This document shows, piece after piece, positions 1 through 5,830 of a stretch of DNA of 8,445 bases. Source of the DNA: an uncultured Prevotella sp. (lineage in GTDB: Bacteria > Bacteroidota > Bacteroidia > Bacteroidales > Bacteroidaceae); the NCBI GenBank assembly GCA_900551985.1, contig URYG01000137.1, forward strand, positions 1-8,445. Direction: 5' to 3'. Below the pieces are notes generated by a model, which had not been told where the DNA came from, did no database searches, and saw only the letters and a list, made by a program, of their open reading frames with translations. The position numbers were made by a program, and so were the translations under genes. Every line of letters begins with the position of its first letter. Position 1 is the first letter of the stretch.

Positions 1-5
1 TATAA

Positions 6-1022
6 GGCAGAAGAGAGAAGTATCTGGAGAGTGTCATCAGCAGTGAGATGAGTGCCACATCCAGTCTCGAACTCCTGAAGGCGCACGCCGTGATTTCCCG
101 CTCTTGGCTTTTGGCTCAGATGCAGCATCGTAGAGAGGTGGCGGAGAGTGGCAACAATTTCTTCTCTTTCGTGAAGAAGGAGGATATGCTCATCCGTTGG
201 TACGATCGCGAAGATCATACTCTTTTCGATGTTTGTGCCGATGACCACTGTCAGCGTTATCAGGGAATTACCAAGGAGACCTCACCACATGTGGCAGAAG
301 CTGTAAGACTCACCAGGGGACAGGTTCTGCTGGATGGTGATGAGATTTGTGATGCCAGATTCTCGAAGTGTTGTGGCGGTATTACCGAAGAGTTCCAGTA
401 TTGCTGGGAGAATACGCCGAAGAATTATCTCACAGCTGTAAGGGATATTGCCTTGGGTATCGAGGATGCAAAGGTTATGCCTGATCTTACCATCGAGGAA
501 GAGGCTGAGAAATGGATTCGCTCGAACCCGCCTGCTTTCTGCAATACGACAGACAAGAAGATTCTTTCGCAGGTATTGAATGACTATGACCAGGAGACTG
601 CCGATTTCTATCGCTGGAAGGTAACGCTCACTCAGGAGAAACTCCAGCAGCTTATCGCTGACAAACTGAAGATGGACTTTGGTGCCATCCTCGACCTGAA
701 AGCCGTTGAGCGAGGCAAGAGTGGAAGAATCAGCAAACTCCAGATTATCGGTACCGAGAAAACCTTCACCATCGGTAAGGAACTCGAAATCCGACGTGCG
801 CTCAGCGACTCTCATCTTTTAAGTTCTGCCTTTGTGGTAGATAAACAGGATGAAGACGAGCAGGGAGTACCTCAGCGTTTCGAACTCATCGGTGCCGGAT
901 GGGGCCATGGAGTAGGTCTCTGTCAGATTGGTGCTGCGATGATGGGTGAGGAGGGTTATCTCTATGATGCCATCCTTCTCTATTACTATCAGGGTGCAGA
1001 AATCAAGAAACTCTATAAATAA
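6..1022 (+). CDS. SpoIID/LytB-domain protein (amidase-enhancer type), 5' end missing or frameshifted
   Basis: Most of a SpoIID/LytB domain is readable. It starts with YLESVISSEMSATSS (codons from 21), the family's EM-motif region, followed by LLKAHAVISRSWLLAQ. A Cys-rich middle follows (CADDHCQRYQG, then CCGGITEEFQYCWE), and the C-terminal signature GWGHGVGLCQIGAAMMG lies about 40 residues before the end. SpoIID relatives are peptidoglycan lytic transglycosylases or amidase enhancers, so an envelope role is likely. The first ATG (48) lies inside the conserved motif and is not a credible start; the true N-terminus is upstream of the window. The frame is closed by TAA at 3-5, while frame 1 reads Y-K-A-E-E up to the same point, which suggests a 2-base slip in GAGAGA. 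The stop is 8 bases before the AmpG-like gene, so the two probably form one operon. The family call is firm; intactness is not. Confidence 0.85.
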   Translation, partial: GRREKYLESVISSEMSATSSLELLKAHAVISRSWLLAQMQHRREVAESGNNFFSFVKKEDMLIRWYDREDHTLFDVCADDHCQRYQGITKETSPHVAEAVRLTRGQVLLDGDEICDARFSKCCGGITEEFQYCWENTPKNYLTAVRDIALGIEDAKVMPDLTIEEEAEKWIRSNPPAFCNTTDKKILSQVLNDYDQETADFYRWKVTLTQEKLQQLIADKLKMDFGAILDLKAVERGKSGRISKLQIIGTEKTFTIGKELEIRRALSDSHLLSSAFVVDKQDEDEQGVPQRFELIGAGWGHGVGLCQIGAAMMGEEGYLYDAILLYYYQGAEIKKLYK

Positions 1023-1030
1023 GTTGTAGA

Positions 1031-2365
1031 ATGGTAACATTGAAAAATAGTCGGAATCCATGGGCTTGGATTCCGACACTCTACTTTGCGGAAGGACTGC
1101 CTAACGTCATCGTGACAGCTCTCTCTGTGGTAATGTATATGCAGTTGGGCTTGACCGATGCCGAGGTGGGTCTCTATACCGGATGGCTCGCCCTGCCTTG
1201 GGTTATCAAACCCTTGTGGAGCCCATTCATCGATCTGCTGAAGACCAAGCGTTGGTGGGTATTGACAATGCAGGCGCTCATCGGAGCAGCTCTTGCCGGA
1301 ATCGCCTTTTCGCTGCCTACTGCCTTCTGGTTCCAGGCCACGATGTGCTTCTTCTTCCTCATCGCCTTCTGTAGTGCTACCCACGATATTTCGGCGGATG
1401 GTTTCTATATGATAGAGTTGGATGAGCATACGCAGACCAAGTTTGTGGGGTTGAGAAACACCTTCTATCGCCTTGCCATTATCTTCGTGAATGGATTCCT
1501 GGTGATGTTGGCTGGTGTTCTCCAGGTGCTGTTCCGTAACCAGATTCGCTTCTCGTGGGCGCTTATCTTCTACGGATTGGCAGGTATCTTCATCGGATTG
1601 TGGCTCTATCATAGCAGATTCATGCCGCGTCCGAAGGAGGATGTGCAGACTGACAGAACGGTGAGTGAAGTGGCGCACGAACTGAAGAATATGTTCCGCA
1701 CCTTCTTCGTGAAGTTCGGATTGGGAGAAACCATCTGTGTAATGCTCTTCCTCCTGCTCTATCGTTTCCCGGAAGCACTCTTGAATACGATGACCAAGAC
1801 ATTCATCCTTCGTCCTAATTCGCAGGGCGGACTGGGATTGTCTCCTCAGGAATATGGCTTTGCCAATGGCACGGTGGGACTGATCGGTTTGCTGCTGGGT
1901 GGAATCATCGGTGGAATTCTGGTGAGTAGGGATGGTATGAAGAAATGGCTTTGGCCGATGGTTTGCGCCATCACCCTGCCGGATGTGGTTTACATCTATT
2001 TGAGCTACTCACTCAATAGTGACATCATCGTGGTATCGAGCTGTCTTTTCATAGAGCAGTTCGGTTATGGTTTGGGCTTCACGGTTCTTACCCTTTATAT
2101 GCTGTTCTATAGCCAGGGCAAGTTCAAGACATCCCATTATTCCATCTGTACAGGTATCTCTTATTTAGGTTTGATGTTGCCTGGTATGGTTTCGGGATAT
2201 CTGAAAGATATGGTAGGCTATCGCTTGTTCTTCATCATCGTGATGGCATGCTGCGCCATCACCTTCCTGGTTACCGCTTTTCTGAAGATAGATCCTGAGT
2301 TCGGAAAGAAAGAGAAGGAGATCAAGGAGGAAATAGAAGAGGAAGAAATGGAAGTGATAGAATAA
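1031..2365 (+). CDS. AmpG-like MFS permease (probable muropeptide importer)
   Basis: This 444-residue polytopic inner-membrane protein belongs to the AmpG/acetyl-CoA transporter branch of the major facilitator superfamily. Supporting motifs are YFAEGLP (residues 18-24), PLWSPFID (61-68), and ATHDISADGFY (116-126), which matches the AmpG-type ATQD-IA-D motif after transmembrane helix 4. Hydrophobic segments continue to about residue 425 and are consistent with 12 helices. The protein ends in a strongly acidic tail rich in EEIEEEE. AmpG proteins import anhydromuropeptides for cell-wall recycling. Co-location with a SpoIID/LytB-domain gene 8 bases upstream supports that role, because I recall such pairs near MurNAc-recycling genes in Bacteroidota. 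The substrate is inferred, not shown. The ATG at 1031 is the natural start: it directly follows the upstream stop and gives the RNPWAWIPT N-terminus typical of the group. A terminator follows at 2444-2477. Confidence 0.85.
   Translation: MVTLKNSRNPWAWIPTLYFAEGLPNVIVTALSVVMYMQLGLTDAEVGLYTGWLALPWVIKPLWSPFIDLLKTKRWWVLTMQALIGAALAGIAFSLPTAFWFQATMCFFFLIAFCSATHDISADGFYMIELDEHTQTKFVGLRNTFYRLAIIFVNGFLVMLAGVLQVLFRNQIRFSWALIFYGLAGIFIGLWLYHSRFMPRPKEDVQTDRTVSEVAHELKNMFRTFFVKFGLGETICVMLFLLLYRFPEALLNTMTKTFILRPNSQGGLGLSPQEYGFANGTVGLIGLLLGGIIGGILVSRDGMKKWLWPMVCAITLPDVVYIYLSYSLNSDIIVVSSCLFIEQFGYGLGFTVLTLYMLFYSQGKFKTSHYSICTGISYLGLMLPGMVSGYLKDMVGYRLFFIIVMACCAITFLVTAFLKIDPEFGKKEKEIKEEIEEEEMEVIE
1051..1076 (+). 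other. Perfect 10-bp inverted repeat just inside the permease gene
   Basis: TCGGAATCCA at 1051-1060 and its exact reverse complement at 1067-1076 flank the 6-base loop TGGGCT. In mRNA this hairpin would begin 20 nt after the start codon, where it could affect ribosome loading. It encodes S-R-N-P-W-A-W-I-P-T, which is conserved protein sequence, so the dyad may be coincidental. Confidence 0.4.
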
Positions 2366-2375
2366 TATTTCTATA

Positions 2376-2420
2376 GAAGATAGAAGCTGTCTCTATTTGA
2401 AGATAGAATCTGTTTTCTAT
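2376..2420. repeat. Imperfect direct repeat of about 21 bp after the permease gene
   Basis: GAAGATAGAAGCTGTCTCTA (from 2376) and GAAGATAGAATCTGTTTTCT (from 2399) are two near-identical copies separated by 2 bases. They lie between the permease stop codon and the terminator. No function is evident; local duplication is the simplest explanation. Confidence 0.5.
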
Positions 2421-2443
2421 ATATAAATAGGTGAAAAACTGAG

Positions 2444-2477
2444 AAAAGGTCGTTGGGAATTGTCCCAACGGCCTTTT
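2444..2477 (+). terminator. Rho-independent terminator of the SpoIID/AmpG unit
   Basis: The arms GGTCGTTGGGA (2448-2458) and TCCCAACGGCC (2463-2473) pair fully, with one T-G wobble, around the loop ATTG. A-run AAAA precedes the stem and TTTTT follows it. This is a textbook intrinsic terminator 79 bases after the permease stop codon. The flanking A and T runs extend the stem, so it may also work weakly in the opposite direction. Confidence 0.93.
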
Positions 2478-2512
2478 TCTGTTAAAGTATTTAAAATCAT
2501 TTTCTTCTGCCC

Positions 2513-2542
2513 TTGTGATATCATTTTAATATCGTATATTTG
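2513..2542 (+). promoter_or_regulatory. Bacteroidota-type promoter of the SPFH/RHH operon
   Basis: A -33 element TTG at 2513-2515 is followed after 19 bases by TATATTTG at 2535-2542, which exactly matches the Bacteroidota -7 consensus TAnnTTTG. The expected transcription start is near 2549, leaving an A-rich leader of about 45 nt before the ATG at 2593. The -7 box is framed by the arms of the operator dyad. Confidence 0.8.
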
Positions 2543-2560
2543 CGATATCAAAATGATATC
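2517..2560. promoter_or_regulatory. 44-bp operator-like dyad with four GATATC boxes around the -7 element
   Basis: The left arm (2517-2534) and right arm (2543-2560) are reverse complements over 18 bp with one mismatch. The 8-base loop between them is the -7 box. GATATC-like boxes start at 2517, 2528 (AATATC), 2544 and 2555, so each arm holds a pair spaced 11 bp, and the pairs are 16 bp apart. One-turn spacing of short sub-sites is typical of Arc-type ribbon-helix-helix dimers binding side by side, and this operon encodes such a protein. Binding would block RNA polymerase, so negative autoregulation is the likely outcome. The dyad is seen directly; the identity of the binder is inference. Confidence 0.75.
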
Positions 2561-2592
2561 AACATTAATAACGTAATAAATAAAGTAAAATT

Positions 2593-3561
2593 ATGGAGAA
2601 TAAGGAATTTACTTATCAGGGAAAGACCTTGAATGGCATCCTGATGTTAGTATTAAACATCATCGGCTTCCTGGCTGGAGTTGGCTTGTTTATATTTGCC
2701 TGCGTTTCGCAAGAAGGTTGGCTGGCAAATGTCTGTGGCGTTTGCGGCGTACTGCTTCTCATCCTGAGCATCATCTGCGTTTGCGGTTTCATCCTGGTGG
2801 AGCCTGGTCAGGCTCGTGTATTGCTTTTCTTCGGTAAATATCGTGGCACTTTTACAGCACCGGGTTACTATTGGCTGAATCCGTTTATCAGTCAGAAGAA
2901 GCTTTCGCTTCGTGTGCGCAACCTCGATGCCGAACCAATCAAGGTGAATGACAAGACGGGTAATCCGATTATGATTGGTATGGTGCTGGTATGGAAACTG
3001 AAGGATACTTACAAGGCTATCTTCGAGATTGATACCCAGACGATGGCTGAGGGTTCTACGGGTCAGGCTGGCATCGGTGCATCTGCTGCACAGATCATGA
3101 ATATGTTGGGCCGCTTTGTTCAGATTCAGGCAGATGCCGCTCTCCGACAGGTAGCCGGACAGTATGCCTACGATGATGATGAGGGTGGAAAGGCGAATCA
3201 GATTACGCTTCGAGATGGAAGTGATGAAATCAATAAGGAGTTGGAGGCTCGTATCGATGAGCGATTGGCAATGGCAGGTATCGAGGTAGTAGAGGCTCGC
3301 ATCAACTATCTGGCTTATGCACCGGAGATTGCCGCCGTAATGCTTCGTCGTCAGCAGGCTTCAGCCATCATTTCTGCTAGAGAGAAGATAGTAGAGGGAG
3401 CCGTGTCGATGGTGAAGATGGCATTGCAGAAGTTGAGTGATGAGGAAGTGGTAGAGCTTGATGACGACAAGAAGGCTGCCATGGTCAGCAATCTGCTCGT
3501 AGTGCTCTGTGGCGATGATACCGCCCAGCCTGTGGTAAATACGGGAACATTGAATCATTAA
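2593..3561 (+). CDS. SPFH/Band 7 (stomatin/prohibitin-like) membrane protein
   Basis: This is a 322-residue protein. Two N-terminal hydrophobic segments (about residues 14-36 and 47-73) anchor it in the inner membrane. An SPFH/Band 7 domain follows: QARVLLFFGKYRGTFTAPGYYWLNP is a typical start, then a strand-rich region (ISQKKLSLRVRNLD through MVLVWKLKDTYKAIFEID), and then a long helical section (about 200-295) with RIDERLAMAGIEVVEARINYLAYAPEIAAVMLRRQQA, typical of the family's oligomerising helices. SPFH proteins form ring- or cage-like membrane scaffolds, often controlling proteases or responding to membrane stress. The substrate or partner here is unknown. The ATG at 2593 follows an A-rich stretch with no Shine-Dalgarno sequence, normal for Bacteroidota. 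The gene is transcribed from the operator-framed promoter and lies 7 bases before an RHH gene, so the pair is an operon. Confidence 0.9.
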   Translation: MENKEFTYQGKTLNGILMLVLNIIGFLAGVGLFIFACVSQEGWLANVCGVCGVLLLILSIICVCGFILVEPGQARVLLFFGKYRGTFTAPGYYWLNPFISQKKLSLRVRNLDAEPIKVNDKTGNPIMIGMVLVWKLKDTYKAIFEIDTQTMAEGSTGQAGIGASAAQIMNMLGRFVQIQADAALRQVAGQYAYDDDEGGKANQITLRDGSDEINKELEARIDERLAMAGIEVVEARINYLAYAPEIAAVMLRRQQASAIISAREKIVEGAVSMVKMALQKLSDEEVVELDDDKKAAMVSNLLVVLCGDDTAQPVVNTGTLNH

Positions 3562-3568
3562 AAAATAT

Positions 3569-3832
3569 ATGGCAAAAAAGGAAACAAATACAAAAAGTTT
3601 TATATTGCGCATTGATTCGGAAACGATGAGTGCCATTGAAGCATGGGCGGAGGATGAATTCCGTTCAACCAACGGCCAGCTGCAATGGATCATCGCCGAA
3701 GCGCTGCGCAAGGCTGGCAGACTGCCTAAGAAAAAGAAGGCTGCATCAAAGAAAACTAAGGAAGAAGATGAATCAAACCAAATAGAAGAGAAGAAGAAAG
3801 ATGAAGACGCCTCCGATTCATCCAGGAAATAG
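3569..3832 (+). CDS. Arc-type ribbon-helix-helix DNA-binding protein, probable operon autoregulator
   Basis: The protein has 87 residues. Residues 9-52 fit an Arc/MetJ ribbon-helix-helix fold. The strand KSFILRID is followed by helix A (SETMSAIEAWAEDEFR), the turn STNGQ, and helix B (LQWIIAEALRKAGR). The remaining 35 residues are a low-complexity tail alternating Lys and Glu/Asp, probably disordered. RHH proteins bind DNA as dimers, inserting the paired strands into the major groove. This fold, the 7-base spacing from the SPFH gene and the 11-bp-spaced boxes over the promoter together suggest that it represses its own operon. RHH proteins can also be antitoxins, but no toxin-like partner is present; the SPFH gene is the only companion. 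I cannot tell what signal releases repression. The family call is strong; the target is inferred. Confidence 0.8.
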   Translation: MAKKETNTKSFILRIDSETMSAIEAWAEDEFRSTNGQLQWIIAEALRKAGRLPKKKKAASKKTKEEDESNQIEEKKKDEDASDSSRK

Positions 3833-3840
3833 AGGCGTCT
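3805..3840 (+). terminator. 9-bp inverted repeat overlapping the RHH stop codon, weak terminator candidate
   Basis: AGACGCCTC (3805-3813) and GAGGCGTCT (3832-3840) are perfect reverse complements separated by 18 bases that include the stop codon. There is no T tract after it, so intrinsic termination is doubtful. It may instead protect the 3' end of the SPFH/RHH mRNA. Confidence 0.35.
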
Positions 3841-3849
3841 CCGATTCGT

Positions 3850-3883
3850 CGCAACGGTTATTTATTCCCCGATAATCGTTGCG
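3850..3883. terminator. 12-bp hairpin between convergent genes
   Basis: CGCAACGGTTAT (3850-3861) pairs with ATAATCGTTGCG (3872-3883), with one wobble, around a 10-base loop that contains the stop codon of the minus-strand YjbQ gene. It lies where the convergent RHH and YjbQ transcripts meet. No T tract follows on either strand, so it is a structured 3' end or Rho-associated element rather than a classical terminator. Confidence 0.4.
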
Positions 3884-4275
3884 ATGAGGTGTCGGCTTCC
3901 GCCTCCCTCTCTGAATTCACAGAGGTAAATCCCCTGCCATGTACCAAGATTCAATCTTCCATTGGTAATAGGAATGGTGAGCGATACTCCCACCATGCTC
4001 GATTTGGCATGCGCCGACATATCCGTAGGTCCTTCATCCTGGTGCAGATATCTTGGGTCGCCATCCGGAACCAGTCTTTCGAAGATATCCTTTAAATCAT
4101 GTCTCACATCCGGGTCGAAGTTCTCGTTCAGCGACAATCCACAACTGGTATGTCTTACGAAGAGATTCAGAATCCCCGTCTTAGGCAGCGCCGGCAAGTT
4201 CCTCATCACCTCATTGGTTACGAGGTGAAAGCCGCGAGGAAGCGGGCGCAATGAAAATTCAACTTGCTGTATCAT
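3862..4275 (-). CDS. YjbQ/UPF0047 family protein (secondary thiamine-phosphate synthase-like)
   Basis: The 137-residue protein MIQQVEFSLRPLPRG... covers the complete YjbQ/UPF0047 family length. Diagnostic motifs are HTSCGLSLNE (42-51), DPDVRHDL (54-61), LHQDEGPTDMSAHAKSS (77-93) and LGTWQGIYLCEFR (110-122). Family members form trimers with a His-rich site, and some rescue thiamine-phosphate synthase defects, from which the name derives; the physiological reaction is unsettled. The frame is open for 24 more codons up to 4347, but that extension (Lys/Ile-rich, AT-rich DNA) overlaps the 3' end of the upstream ATPase gene and is absent from the family, so the start at 4275 is preferred. With a 50-base gap to the ATPase and no recognisable promoter between them, the two are probably co-transcribed. 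Confidence 0.9.
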   Translation of the reverse strand: MIQQVEFSLRPLPRGFHLVTNEVMRNLPALPKTGILNLFVRHTSCGLSLNENFDPDVRHDLKDIFERLVPDGDPRYLHQDEGPTDMSAHAKSSMVGVSLTIPITNGRLNLGTWQGIYLCEFREGGGSRHLIATIIGE

Positions 4276-4325
4276 ATTCTTCTTTTTGTTTATATTCTTA
4301 TACTTTTTAATTCTATCTTTATACT

Positions 4326-5465
4326 TTATAATTCCTTTTTCAGCCATTCACCAAAGAACTTATCGTACAGTTCGTAAGTTCCATCCGTCTCTGTAACAAA
4401 ATCTTTCTCCAATAATCCCTTGATACCACCTTGTACAAAACTGGCGGAAGGAAGATTGTGCTTCTTGATGAATGCCGATGACATGATGTTTTGAGCCTTG
4501 CCTGCGTTGCAGATGGCTAAGAGCAGTTCCTTTTGCTTGGCTGGCAATTGGAAAAGGAGGGCTTCATAGGCAAAAGCACTTTCGTCTATAATCGAGTTGA
4601 GCGCCAGTTCCATCATCTTATCATCAGCCAGTTCCCTCATCTTGTCATCAGCCTTTTCCGTGAGCGAGAAAATCTTATTGAGCATCCTTTGCAGATACCA
4701 GGTGATACCGTCAAAACGGTCGTATATCCGATAAATGGTTTCTCGTTTGATACACTTCTGTCTTTCCTCGAAAAGACGAGTAGCGAAGTCGGCATACACC
4801 TCTCTATCAATAGCTTTCAGAGTTTTGATGGAGGTGCTCTGATAGAAAGGACGGGCATGGCTCAAGAACATTTCCGACATCATGTTGCGCTGAGAGCCGG
4901 CAAAGATGAAACTGGCATTATGGCAGTGCTGGATGTAAGTGCGCAGTATGGCTTCCACATTAGCTTCTCTATAGCTGCTGATGGTTTGGAATTCATCAAT
5001 GGCCACGATGCAAGGCTTATCAGCGCTCTCCAGATAATGGAAAATTTCATCGAGTGTTGTGGTTGGACTGGTGATTTCTCCCAAATCCACTCCCCACGAA
5101 GGCACGCCATTCATATCGAAGCTGATGGATGAACGGAGTGAGTGGAGGCAGTTAAGAAAATGTTCCACTACTTTGGTGCCTTTAGGTTTCAGACTTTGCA
5201 GAATACTTCTGCCTAGTTCCTGAATGAAGTCGGCTAGGGTTTTCGTGGCATAAATATCTACAAGGAATGTATAGTATTTATCCTTGATTTCTTCCTGGGC
5301 ATAGACGTGTTGCACCAACCCTGTCTTGCCGATTCTTCTAGGTGCAATCAGGGTGATATTATTGCCATTCTTGATTTCTCTTATCAAGTCGATGGTTTCC
5401 TTTTCTCTATCACAGAAGTAAGCGTCGGATATGTATCCTCGCAGAATAAACGGATTCTCTATCAT
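4326..5465 (-). CDS. P-loop ATPase (archaeal-type ATPase_2-like) with C-terminal winged-helix-like region
   Basis: This is a 379-residue protein. The N-terminus MIENPFILRGYISDAYFCDRE is typical of the AAA/STAND-like ATPase_2 family. Walker A is APRRIGKTG (41-49), Walker B is CIVAIDEF (152-159), and FAGSQ (188-192) fits a sensor strand. The C-terminal part (about 305-379, KQKELLLAICN through KGLLEKDFVTETDGTYELYDKFFGEWLKK) looks like a winged helix. Such ATPases are common in Bacteroidota and archaea, often as variable accessory genes. Their targets are mostly unknown, and a role in regulation, defence or mobile elements is conceivable but unproven. Residues 272-287 are two copies of an 8-residue ADDKM-(R/M)-EL unit produced by a 24-bp tandem duplication. 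The start at 5465 fits the family N-terminus, and a -7-like box lies upstream at 5525-5532. Confidence 0.82.
   Translation of the reverse strand: MIENPFILRGYISDAYFCDREKETIDLIREIKNGNNITLIAPRRIGKTGLVQHVYAQEEIKDKYYTFLVDIYATKTLADFIQELGRSILQSLKPKGTKVVEHFLNCLHSLRSSISFDMNGVPSWGVDLGEITSPTTTLDEIFHYLESADKPCIVAIDEFQTISSYREANVEAILRTYIQHCHNASFIFAGSQRNMMSEMFLSHARPFYQSTSIKTLKAIDREVYADFATRLFEERQKCIKRETIYRIYDRFDGITWYLQRMLNKIFSLTEKADDKMRELADDKMMELALNSIIDESAFAYEALLFQLPAKQKELLLAICNAGKAQNIMSSAFIKKHNLPSASFVQGGIKGLLEKDFVTETDGTYELYDKFFGEWLKKEL
4603..4650. repeat. 24-bp tandem duplication inside the ATPase gene
   Basis: The units at 4603-4626 and 4627-4650 are identical except for two bases (A to C and A to G). They encode two adjacent ADDKM-(R/M)-EL octapeptides on the minus strand, in a charged helical linker between the ATPase core and the C-terminal region. 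The near-identity indicates a recent in-frame duplication. Confidence 0.9.
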
Positions 5466-5524
5466 TGTATATAGTCTTCTTTATTGTCTTTGAATAGTCT
5501 TATATCTTTCTGATAATCATGGTG

Positions 5525-5532
5525 CAAAGATA
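5525..5532 (-). promoter_or_regulatory. Candidate -7 box for the ATPase gene
   Basis: CAAAGATA on the + strand reads TATCTTTG on the minus strand, an exact TAnnTTTG match within TATCTTTGCACC, a context common at Bacteroidota promoters. It lies about 60 bases upstream of the ATPase start. No clear -33 TTTG occurs 19-21 bases upstream. A second box, TATATTTG, lies at 5567-5574 on the same strand, also without a clear -33. Confidence 0.5.
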
Positions 5533-5679
5533 ATTATAATTTTATTATTATAATACTATTATAATGCAAATATAGGAAAGTTTAACCATTTAAGGATTTC
5601 TCTTCCTTGCTATTTGCTACCCCGAAAAATCTTCTTCTTTAGAAGAAGGAAAAAAACAAGAAAAATAATCCCGAAATAA
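5533..5679. other. Intergenic stretch without a gene
   Basis: This AT-rich divergent spacer lies between the ATPase promoter region and the promoter at 5680. It holds long A/T runs and an 8-bp hairpin, CTTCTTCT-TT-AGAAGAAG (5631-5648). On the minus strand that hairpin is followed by ATTTTT and could stop antisense transcription. I see no coding potential. Confidence 0.6.
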
Positions 5680-5711
5680 TTTGGTGGTTTCAGAATATTG
5701 ATGTACTTTTG
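5680..5711 (+). promoter_or_regulatory. Consensus Bacteroidota promoter
   Basis: TTTG at 5680-5683, then exactly 20 bases, then TACTTTTG at 5704-5711. Both elements match the -33/-7 consensus fully with ideal spacing. The expected transcription start is near 5718, giving an untranslated leader of about 113 nt before the ATG at 5831. Confidence 0.88.
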
Positions 5712-5717
5712 CACCCG

Positions 5718-5830
5718 AAATCAAGCATTAAGAGTTGCCCAGTTGTGGCACACCAACCGAGTTTCGCATAGAGATAACCACGGTGGTAAAAGAATGTGTA
5801 AGTGTTTAACAACTTAAAATAATTATCTTT
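5718..5830 (+). promoter_or_regulatory. Long 5' leader with dyads, possible structured RNA
   Basis: About 113 nt lie between the predicted transcription start and the ATG. The GC-richer middle (5731-5790) contains short complementary elements: GTTG and CAAC flanking TGTGGCACA, and the near-palindrome ACCACGGTGGT at 5777-5787, whose CCAC could alternatively pair with the GTGG upstream. The rest is A-rich and ends in a normal start context. I recognise no Rfam class and no tRNA features. It may be a cis-regulatory leader or an independent short RNA. Confidence 0.35.

Noticed and set aside
282..815. Minus-strand open frame opposite the SpoIID-like gene
   Set aside because: Composition is odd, there are no motifs, and it is fully covered by the conserved + strand domain.
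1013..1678. Minus-strand open frame opposite the permease
   Set aside because: It is rich in His, Arg and Glu without a pattern and is a mirror of a clear membrane-protein gene.
3569..3832. Type II antitoxin with the SPFH gene as toxin
   Set aside because: SPFH proteins are not known toxins and the domain is complete, so autoregulator is the simpler reading.
4276..4347. 24-codon N-terminal extension of the YjbQ protein
   Set aside because: It is AT-rich and Lys-rich, overlaps the ATPase 3' end, and is absent from the family, whose proteins begin near residue 25 of that frame.
4533..5132. Long open frame (199 codons) on the + strand opposite the ATPase gene
   Set aside because: It is antisense to a well-supported ATPase with Walker motifs, has no promoter or recognisable domain, and its length follows from codon bias of the real gene.
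5718..5830. tRNA gene in the leader
   Set aside because: There is no acceptor stem pairing, T-loop GTTCRA motif or anticodon arm.
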